Source of the DNA: an uncultured Prevotellaceae bacterium
Lineage (GTDB): Bacteria > Bacteroidota > Bacteroidia > Bacteroidales > Bacteroidaceae
Assembly: GCA_946624335.1 (NCBI GenBank)
Contig: CAMOSA010000074.1
Location: forward strand, 1-11,273
Length of the DNA: 11,273 bases
Direction: 5' to 3'
The translations under genes and the position numbers were made by a program. Below are positions 6,426 through 11,273 of this stretch, one piece after another. Position 1 is the stretch's first letter. Each line of letters begins with the position of its first letter. The notes beneath the pieces were generated by a model, which was given only the letters and a program-made list of their open reading frames with translations, was not told where the DNA came from and ran no database searches.

Positions 6426-7478
6426 TCAGTCACTCAGAAGTGAGCGGTAAAGGGCTGTGAGGTCATGCCCCAACTGTTCGTCGGTGAAGCGCTGGGCGTA
6501 AAGGCGGCCACGGTCGGCCATACTCTGACGGCGCAACGGGTCGTCCAGCAGGGCGTTGATGCTCCGTGCCAGTCCGTCGGCATCGTCGGGGTCGAGGTAG
6601 ATTGAGTCGGGTCCTCCAGCTTCCTCGAGGCACGAGCCTGTGGCGCCGATGACAGGCGTCCCGCTGGCCAGTGCCTCGGCCAGTGGTATGCCGAACCCCT
6701 CGAAGCGTGAGAGGCAGGCGAAGACGGTTGCGAGTTGGTAGAAGGCGGGTAGGTCGGACGTTGGGACACCTTTATATATATGTACGCGCGAACTGCCCCC
6801 CAGCTTCTGGGCCGTTTGTTGAACGGTCTCGGAGTACGCTTCTTCCTTGCCTACGAGCACGAGGTGAACGTCTTCGGGCAAGGTGGGCAGGGCGCAGACG
6901 AGGGTGTGCTGATTCTTGCGCCTCTGAATGGTCCCGACGCAGAGCACGAAGCGCTTGGGCAGGCCGTAGCGCTGGGCACAGGCCTGCAGCTGTTGGCTCG
7001 TGCAGGGCTGACGGAAGATATCGTCGATGCTCTGGTAGATGACGTCGATGCGGTGCGGGTCGATGCCGTAGTAGCTGACGAGGTCGCGACGTGTCATCTC
7101 ACTGACGGCGATAATGCGGTCGGCGACGCGACAGGCATACCGCGTCTTCAGCCTGAGGATCTGACGCTGGAGCCAGCTGTAGGTCTCGGGGATGCGCAAG
7201 AATATGAGGTCATGGATCGTGACCACGTTCTTAGCGCCCGACCACCGTATGCCGAGGGGCAGCTCGTTGCTCAGGCCGTGGTAGACGTCGACTTTCGCTC
7301 GTCGGACGGCCCACCACTGCAGCAGGTTACGCCACAGTTCGCCCAACACGGGCACACGGCTATAGAACAGGAGGGTGTCAGCCCCCTCTTGTTCGACGGC
7401 TCGGATACAGCGGCGGCTGTAGTTGCCGATGCCTGTGTGGTTACGTATGGCCTTCTTGGCGTCGAATCCTACTCGCAT
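6426..7478 (-). CDS. GT4 family glycosyltransferase
   Basis: A 350-residue GT-B enzyme of family GT4. The N-terminal acceptor domain begins MRVGFDAKKAIRNHTGIGNY (1-20), with the glycine loop typical of these enzymes, and includes VTIHDLIF (86-93) and DRIIAVSEMTRRDL (120-133). The donor domain has VLCVGTIQRRKN (178-189; the Arg-Lys pair binds nucleotide phosphate), LVLVGKEE (206-213) and the retaining E-X7-E pair, Glu260 and Glu268, in SRFEGFGIPLAEALASGTPV (257-276). It probably adds a sugar such as mannose or glucose to the LPS core; the sequence does not reveal which. Its start codon lies at the end of heptanucleotide array 2, 20 bp after the stop of the cytidylyltransferase gene, with no recognisable ribosome-binding site. 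It is followed by the GT90 gene almost without gap, suggesting translational coupling. Confidence 0.9.
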   Translation of the reverse strand: MRVGFDAKKAIRNHTGIGNYSRRCIRAVEQEGADTLLFYSRVPVLGELWRNLLQWWAVRRAKVDVYHGLSNELPLGIRWSGAKNVVTIHDLIFLRIPETYSWLQRQILRLKTRYACRVADRIIAVSEMTRRDLVSYYGIDPHRIDVIYQSIDDIFRQPCTSQQLQACAQRYGLPKRFVLCVGTIQRRKNQHTLVCALPTLPEDVHLVLVGKEEAYSETVQQTAQKLGGSSRVHIYKGVPTSDLPAFYQLATVFACLSRFEGFGIPLAEALASGTPVIGATGSCLEEAGGPDSIYLDPDDADGLARSINALLDDPLRRQSMADRGRLYAQRFTDEQLGHDLTALYRSLLSD

Positions 7479-7511
7479 TATTCTTCAATCTTCATTCGTC
7501 ATTCGTCATTC
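7477..7511. repeat. Heptanucleotide array 2 spanning a stop codon and the next start codon
   Basis: Read on the coding (minus) strand, five consecutive 7-bp units run GAATGAC, GAATGAC, GAATGAA, GATTGAA, GAATAAT. They begin within the last codons of the cytidylyltransferase gene, contain its TGA (7501-7499, in the second unit), fill the 20-bp gap, and end inside the ATG of the GT4 gene. The unit is the same as in array 1 but in the opposite orientation relative to transcription. In this orientation each intact unit contains ATGA, and because 7 is not a multiple of 3 the TGA falls in all three frames within three units. Confidence 0.9.
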
Positions 7512-8230
7512 CTCAAATACGCCTCCACGCCATCGATGTCCTTGGGCGTGTCAACACTCAGCGATTTGCAGTGGGCGTTGTAGTAGTAGATGGGGACGTG
7601 ATTTTCGATGAAGCGGAAAGAGTCGTTCTCCTCGATCTTCTCGATGGGACCGCGTGGCGTGTTGTGATAGAAGTCCAAAGCCTTACGGTTGAAGGCACCT
7701 ACGCCCACAAACTTATGGAAGACATAGTCCATGGCACCCTTGGGGTAGGGGATGGGGCTGCGACTGATGAAGAGACAGCGGTCGTCCTTGGCCGTGACGA
7801 TCTTCAGATTCGTTGCATCGACCACCTCCACGGGATTCTCGAAATCGGTCATGAGGTTGGAGACATAAAGCTCGCCCTCCTTGATTTCGGCGGGGATGCA
7901 CTGGATGATGGCTTCGCGCGTCAGCAGCGGCTCGTCGCCGTTGACCCTAACGTAGAGGTCAGCTTCGATGCGTGTCGAGACTTCATAGAGACGCTCGGTA
8001 GCGGTATCGTGGTCGGAACGCGTCATGACGACTTTGGCGCCGAAGGCTTCGGCAGCTTCACGTATACGCTCGCTGTCGGTGGCCACGTAGACTTCCGAGA
8101 ACTCGGGCACAGCCTTGCAATGTTCATAGACCCATTGGATCATGGGCTTACCCAAGATCAGCGCCAGCGGCTTCTCGAAGAAACGGCTGCTGCCGCCGCG
8201 GGCGGGAATAACGCAGATAATATTCATCAT
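7499..8230 (-). CDS. KdsB-like CTP:sugar-acid cytidylyltransferase (divergent CMP-Kdo synthetase)
   Basis: A 243-residue soluble protein of the CTP-transferase-3 family (KdsB/NeuA type), close in length to KdsB. It starts MMNIICVIPARGGSSRFFEK (two tandem ATG codons at 8230 and 8227 are possible) and keeps the family order: PL...GKPMIQWVYE (21-36), VYVATDSERI (47-56), VVMTRSDHDTATERL (67-81), VNGDEPL (96-102), LFISRSPIPYP (153-163), and SVDTPKDID (225-233). Position between lipid A/Kdo genes suggests it makes CMP-Kdo or a CMP-activated relative for WaaA or another transferase. However, residues conserved in E. coli KdsB as I recall it are changed: PGKP is FEKP, QGDEP is NGDEP, the RHLG histidine is Phe172-type (HKFVGVG), and EQLR is absent. 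The substrate may therefore differ. The last residues RNDE and the stop codon are written in heptanucleotide repeats. Confidence 0.8.
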   Translation of the reverse strand: MMNIICVIPARGGSSRFFEKPLALILGKPMIQWVYEHCKAVPEFSEVYVATDSERIREAAEAFGAKVVMTRSDHDTATERLYEVSTRIEADLYVRVNGDEPLLTREAIIQCIPAEIKEGELYVSNLMTDFENPVEVVDATNLKIVTAKDDRCLFISRSPIPYPKGAMDYVFHKFVGVGAFNRKALDFYHNTPRGPIEKIEENDSFRFIENHVPIYYYNAHCKSLSVDTPKDIDGVEAYLRNDE

Positions 8231-8264
8231 TTACGATTTACGTTTTTATGATTTATGATTTACG
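8229..8264. repeat. Heptanucleotide array 3 (ATTTAYG units) upstream of the cytidylyltransferase gene
   Basis: On the plus strand the units are ATTTACG, ATTTACG, TTTTTATG (8 bp), ATTTATG and ATTTACG; a related ATTCATC precedes them at 8222-8228 inside the coding start. They occupy most of the 45-bp gap between the acyltransferase stop (8276) and the cytidylyltransferase start (8230). The unit shares five of seven positions with AATGAYG, the rotated unit of array 1 (pattern A-N-T-N-A-Y-G). On the coding strand each unit carries TAA, closing all three frames. The rest of the gap (8265-8275) is AT-rich without a clear promoter. Confidence 0.8.
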
Positions 8265-8275
8265 ATTAATAACGT

Positions 8276-9214
8276 TTAGGTGTTTTCCGCCTGCTCAACG
8301 AGGCGGGGGTTGGAGGTCATGGCCTGCTGACGGTTGTATTCCTCACGGCTCAAATACCAACGGCGGTGCGACCACAACCATTGTTCAGGCTGACGTAGGA
8401 TAGAAGCTTCCAGCATCCGCAGGAAGGAGATCGTGTACGGATACTTCTCGCCATCGGCAGGTTCGATCTCATGCAACGAGATGCGATAGTAGCCGCGACG
8501 TGTCTGCTCAAAATCCATATAGATGAATCGTGCACCTATCTTCGTGCCGATTTCCTCAGCGCCGGTGATATAGGCCGAATCCTGTCCGAGGAACGTCGTC
8601 CAATGCTCCATGACATCGCTGTTGGGATGCTGGTCGGAGTTGAAGGCCACGAGGAAAGGCTTGCCTTCACGTTTCATGCGGAGGATCGTACGCAAGGTCT
8701 GTTTCTGGGGAATACTGACGCTGTTGAAACGGGTACGCAGCTGCAGGATGACCCGATCGAAAGCTTTGTCCTTGGCGGGGCGATAGACCTGGCAGAACGT
8801 GTTGGGCAGTTGAGTATAGGTGTACATCTGCTCGGCCCACTCCCAATTTCCTTTGTGCCCGAAAAGGATGAAGCAGGGCACACCGTCGCGGGCACACTCA
8901 TCAACGAGATGCACTCCATGCGGCTCCACTCGTCGCGCCATCTCCTCGTCGGAGATATGAAGAAGCTTGATCATCTCGAAGATAAGGTCGCACAAGTGGC
9001 GATAGAATCCTTTCTCTATCTTTCGGCGCTCTGCGTCGGTCGCGTCGGGAAAGACGCGAAGCAGATTCTCACGCACGACACGGCGACGATAAGGAAAGAC
9101 ATGCAACATCAGCCAGCAAAGCCCGTCGCTCAGCACGAAGAGCCACGACAGGGGCAGGCGGGCCAGTGAGCCGAAAAGACAAAGGTAGATGCGGTAGAGA
9201 ATCTTATCTTTCAT
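8276..9214 (-). CDS. lpxL: LpxL/HtrB-type lipid A late acyltransferase
   Basis: A 312-residue protein of the lysophospholipid acyltransferase superfamily, LpxL/LpxM branch, which transfers an acyl chain to the Kdo-lipid A precursor at the inner membrane. One hydrophobic N-terminal segment (about residues 11-40) anchors it. The catalytic H-X4-E is clear: His120 and Glu125 in LFGHKGNWEWAEQM (117-130). Further marks are CQVYRPAKD (141-149), NSDQHP (192-197), and the C-terminal QPEQWLWSHRRWY (275-287). I chose ATG 9214: a longer frame reaching 9424 would overlap waaA by 221 bp and its extra 70 residues are Ser/Arg-rich shadow sequence. The chosen start overlaps the waaA stop by 11 bp, indicating translational coupling and joint function. 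Which acyl position and chain length it uses cannot be read here, so the symbol marks the family, not a proven LpxL equivalent. Confidence 0.9.
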   Translation of the reverse strand: MKDKILYRIYLCLFGSLARLPLSWLFVLSDGLCWLMLHVFPYRRRVVRENLLRVFPDATDAERRKIEKGFYRHLCDLIFEMIKLLHISDEEMARRVEPHGVHLVDECARDGVPCFILFGHKGNWEWAEQMYTYTQLPNTFCQVYRPAKDKAFDRVILQLRTRFNSVSIPQKQTLRTILRMKREGKPFLVAFNSDQHPNSDVMEHWTTFLGQDSAYITGAEEIGTKIGARFIYMDFEQTRRGYYRISLHEIEPADGEKYPYTISFLRMLEASILRQPEQWLWSHRRWYLSREEYNRQQAMTSNPRLVEQAENT

Positions 9215-10466
9215 AATCGGAAATCGTTTGGATGATAGCTTCTGTAGCGCCTTCATGGCGTTGCATATAGGTAATGGCCGTACGGCTGATGTTCTCGAGA
9301 CGCTTGCTGTTGTTCTTGAGCTCGGAGAACCAGTCGTCGAGCTGCTCGGCATTCTCAACGATGCGTCCGACGCCCAGCTCGGCCAGCTCCTGCGCCGTGG
9401 GCTTTCGCTCGACATAGGGCCCATAGGCTACGGGCAGACCATAGGCTGTAGCCTCGATGATGCTGTGCAGATAAGGCGTGAAACCACCTCCGACATAGGC
9501 CCAGCGGGCGTAGCGGTAGATGGATGCCAAGGCGCCCATGAAGTCGATGATGAGCACCTGTGTCTTCGAGAAGTCCGTCTCCGGCGTACAGTGGGAATAG
9601 CGATGTGCCTGGCAGAGCAGTCGCTTCTTGATGCGCAGTATGTTTTCGGGGCTGATCTCATGGGGGACGAGGATGAAGCGTGTGTCCTGATGGCGGTTGG
9701 CCAGCGTCGTGACCATCTCCAGGTCCTGGCGGTCGTGGATGCTGCCGGCGATGAACACGTTACGCCCATCGACGAAGCGTTCGATGATGGCGTTTTCGTA
9801 GGGGGTGCGCGCTACCTTGCGGGCATTGTCGAAGAGCGGGTCGCCCGTCACGGTGACATTCGTGAAACCGAGGCGCTCGAGCCGCCGCTGTGACGACTCA
9901 TTGAGGACGAAAAAATGCGAATAGGTCTTCAGCTGCCGGCGCCACAGACCCCCATACCAGTGCATGAACGGCGCACGCTCGGTAATGTTGGCCGAAACGA
10001 GGAAGGTGGGGATAGCACGACGTCTCAGCTCACTGAGGTAGTTGACCCAGTACTCGGAGATGATGAAAACGGCGCGGTCGGGGCGCACGGCGTCAAGGAA
10101 GCGCCATACGTTGTAGGACTTGTCCAGGGGCAGGGCGTACACGGCGTCGACGTGCTGGCGATAACGTTTCAGATAGTCGAGACCCGAGGGGGAGAATACC
10201 GTCAGTACGATGCGCCACCGGCCCGACTCGTGCAGGAGGCGTACGATGGGCTTGGCAACATTATACTCGCCCAGCGACGAGGCGTGAACCCACAGCGTTG
10301 GACGTTCATCGCCTGTGGCTCGCTCGCCGGCCTGGATCTGACGGATCAGACCCTGTTGCCCTTTCACGAAGCGCAGAAACTTGTTGCGCGGACGATGGAA
10401 GAGGAGCGCGATAATCCCAAACAGGAAGTCGGCGAGATAAGCGATGAAGTCGTATATTGGTTGCAT
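9204..10466 (-). CDS. waaA: 3-deoxy-D-manno-octulosonic acid (Kdo) transferase
   Basis: A 420-residue Kdo transferase (WaaA/KdtA, family GT30) that transfers Kdo from CMP-Kdo to lipid IVA at the cytoplasmic face of the inner membrane. The N-terminal hydrophobic anchor spans about residues 8-24. WVHASSLGEYNVAKPIVR (59-76) holds the S-x-G-E motif with catalytic Glu67. FIISEYWVNYLSEL (134-147) replaces the ETELWPN box of proteobacterial enzymes, and SANITERAPF (158-167) follows. The donor domain shows GDPLFDN (208-214), FIAGSIHDRQDLE (238-250), LVPHEI (266-271) and YVGGGFTPYLHSIIEATAYG (324-343) with PVAYGPY (345-351). Length is normal. It is the first gene of the minus-strand operon, preceded by a 145-bp intergenic region with a TAnnTTTG-type promoter box; there is no Shine-Dalgarno sequence. 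It overlaps the acyltransferase gene by 11 bp. Whether it adds one or two Kdo units cannot be told. Confidence 0.95.
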   Translation of the reverse strand: MQPIYDFIAYLADFLFGIIALLFHRPRNKFLRFVKGQQGLIRQIQAGERATGDERPTLWVHASSLGEYNVAKPIVRLLHESGRWRIVLTVFSPSGLDYLKRYRQHVDAVYALPLDKSYNVWRFLDAVRPDRAVFIISEYWVNYLSELRRRAIPTFLVSANITERAPFMHWYGGLWRRQLKTYSHFFVLNESSQRRLERLGFTNVTVTGDPLFDNARKVARTPYENAIIERFVDGRNVFIAGSIHDRQDLEMVTTLANRHQDTRFILVPHEISPENILRIKKRLLCQAHRYSHCTPETDFSKTQVLIIDFMGALASIYRYARWAYVGGGFTPYLHSIIEATAYGLPVAYGPYVERKPTAQELAELGVGRIVENAEQLDDWFSELKNNSKRLENISRTAITYMQRHEGATEAIIQTISDYER

Positions 10467-10498
10467 AGAAAAAAGGGCTCGTTAGGGGATTTCGGCTG

Positions 10499-10506
10499 CA
10501 AAGATA
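10499..10506 (-). promoter_or_regulatory. Putative -7 box of the waaA operon promoter
   Basis: On the minus strand the bases read TATCTTTG, an exact fit to the Bacteroidota -7 consensus TAnnTTTG. It lies 32 bp upstream of the waaA start, implying a leader of roughly 25-30 nt. A TTTG that could serve as the -33 element is at 10534-10531, but the 24-bp spacing is longer than the usual 19-21, so the -33 assignment is weak. No other promoter-like box was found in the operon's short gaps. Confidence 0.55.
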
Positions 10507-10581
10507 AGGCTTCTTCGTCGGAAAACATCACAAAAAACGAAAAAAAATGATAAAGATGATGTGAGAGTCGCAAAGATTTGC

Positions 10582-10589
10582 TACTTTTG
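10582..10589 (+). promoter_or_regulatory. Putative -7 box of the lipoate ligase promoter
   Basis: TACTTTTG matches the Bacteroidota -7 consensus TAnnTTTG and ends 22 bp before the lplA ATG, implying a leader of about 15-20 nt. No good -33 TTG is seen at the usual distance. An A-rich stretch (CCAAAAAGTA, 10602-10611) directly precedes the start codon, as is common for efficient initiation in Bacteroidota, where Shine-Dalgarno sequences are rare. The rest of 10467-10611, between this gene and divergent waaA, is AT-rich and contains A-runs at 10532-10547 but no terminator or small RNA that I can recognise. Confidence 0.5.
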
Positions 10590-10611
10590 TGGCCGCAGAG
10601 ACCAAAAAGTA

Positions 10612-11273
10612 ATGATTTACGTCACGCTCCCATGTCCTCTAAGCCGTCGCCTGAGCTTCTATCTGGCGATGGAGGAGTTCTTGGCGCGTGAGAAGAACAC
10701 GGGCGACGATCTCTTCTTCACCTGGCGCGTTGCGCCGACCGTCATCTTCGGACGCCATCAGGTCATTGAGCAGGAGGTGAATCTCGACTACTGCAAGCGC
10801 CATGGTATAGAAGTCTATCGGCGCAAGAGCGGTGGCGGCTGCGTCTTCGCTGACCCCTCGAACCTCATGATGAGCTACATCACGCGCTCCGACGAGGTCG
10901 TCACGACGTTCACCTACTACTTGCAGATGATCACCCGCGCCTTGTCCGACCTCGGCCTGCCGGCCACCTCCACGGCCAATAATGATGTCCTCATCGACGG
11001 CCGCAAAGTGTCGGGCAATGCTTTCTACCATATCCCGGGGCACAGCATCGTGCATGGGACCTTGCTCTTCGACACCGACATGAGTCACATGGTGAACGCC
11101 ATCACGCCGCCACCGTCAAAACTCGGCAAGCACGGCGTCAAGAGCGTTCGGCAGCGCATCACGCTGCTGCGCGAACACACCGACCTTTCTATCGACGACT
11201 TCCGCACGTTCATTCGCCAACGCCTCTGCGACCGTACGTGTGAGCTTACGCCACAGGACGTGCAGGCCATCGA
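10612..11273 (+). CDS. lplA: Lipoate-protein ligase, N-terminal 220 residues (3' end outside window)
   Basis: The frame opens at ATG 10612 and continues to the window end, giving 220 residues of a protein whose relatives have about 320-340. It belongs to the biotin/lipoate protein ligase fold: TVIFGRHQVIEQEVN (43-57), the lipoate-binding VYRRKSGGGCVFAD (68-81), NNDVLIDGRKVSGNAFY (123-139) with the conserved Lys132, and HGTLLFDTD (148-156). The protein would use ATP to activate free lipoate as lipoyl-AMP and attach it to a lysine of lipoyl domains such as the H protein of glycine cleavage or 2-oxo acid dehydrogenase E2 subunits in the cytoplasm. It is the only gene on the plus strand, divergent from waaA, with its own promoter-like box, and is functionally unrelated to the LPS operon. 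The C-terminal accessory domain is not visible. Confidence 0.93.
   Translation, partial: MIYVTLPCPLSRRLSFYLAMEEFLAREKNTGDDLFFTWRVAPTVIFGRHQVIEQEVNLDYCKRHGIEVYRRKSGGGCVFADPSNLMMSYITRSDEVVTTFTYYLQMITRALSDLGLPATSTANNDVLIDGRKVSGNAFYHIPGHSIVHGTLLFDTDMSHMVNAITPPPSKLGKHGVKSVRQRITLLREHTDLSIDDFRTFIRQRLCDRTCELTPQDVQAI

Noticed and set aside
6771..6784. TATATA-rich stretch as a possible promoter in front of the downstream glycosyltransferase genes
   Set aside because: It lies inside the GT4 coding region, codes for a normal H-I-Y-K-G segment, and lacks a TAnnTTTG box at a sensible distance from a start codon.
9215..9424. N-terminal extension of the lipid A acyltransferase by 70 residues
   Set aside because: It would lie wholly inside waaA in another frame and is Ser/Arg/Pro-rich; the ATG at 9214 matches the usual N-terminus of the family.
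10639..11088. A 149-codon minus-strand frame opposite the lipoate ligase gene
   Set aside because: The plus strand encodes clear lipoate ligase motifs over the same bases; the minus-strand product resembles nothing known.

Overview
The window looks like chromosomal DNA of a Gram-negative Bacteroidota, probably order Bacteroidales and perhaps the Prevotella group. Three things point there: lipid A/Kdo assembly genes (so an outer membrane with LPS), TAnnTTTG-type -7 promoter boxes with no Shine-Dalgarno sequences, and short A/T-rich heptanucleotide repeats between genes. The genus is inferred; no rRNA or other marker is present.

Layout. From about 10466 down to base 1 everything lies on the minus strand in one tightly packed array: waaA (Kdo transferase, 10466-9204), an LpxL/HtrB-type lipid A acyltransferase (9214-8276, overlapping waaA by 11 bp), a KdsB-like cytidylyltransferase (8230-7499), a GT4 glycosyltransferase (7478-6426), a GT90 glycosyltransferase (6421-5396), a GT9 heptosyltransferase-like protein (5383-4376), two membrane-bound LTA-synthase/sulfatase-fold phosphotransferases (4361-2403 and 2170-230), and the signal-peptide-bearing N-terminus of a GH43 glycosidase (217 to beyond base 1). 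Most gaps are 20 bp or less. The exceptions, 45 bp and 232 bp, hold heptanucleotide repeats. On the plus strand, divergent from waaA across a 145-bp intergenic region, lies the first 220 codons of a lipoate-protein ligase gene, cut by the window end.

How the genes fit together. WaaA, the acyltransferase and the cytidylyltransferase correspond to Kdo activation, Kdo addition to lipid A precursor and late acylation. The GT4, GT90 and GT9 enzymes are suited to building the LPS core, and the two LTA-synthase-fold proteins to adding phosphoglycerol or phosphoethanolamine groups in the periplasm. This is therefore best read as an LPS inner-core/lipid A operon of the Bacteroidota type. The GH43 glycosidase at its tail is functionally unexpected.

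Most notable points: (i) three related 7-bp tandem arrays inside one operon, one of which supplies the stop codon of the cytidylyltransferase and runs into the next start codon; (ii) a GC-rich inverted repeat sitting in frame inside the first LTA-synthase-like gene and coding for a loop between membrane helices; (iii) a cytidylyltransferase that has lost several KdsB signature residues although it is surrounded by Kdo genes; (iv) two LTA-synthase-fold enzymes with different predicted nucleophiles (Thr and Ser). I see no CRISPR, tRNA, rRNA, insertion sequence or phage gene.
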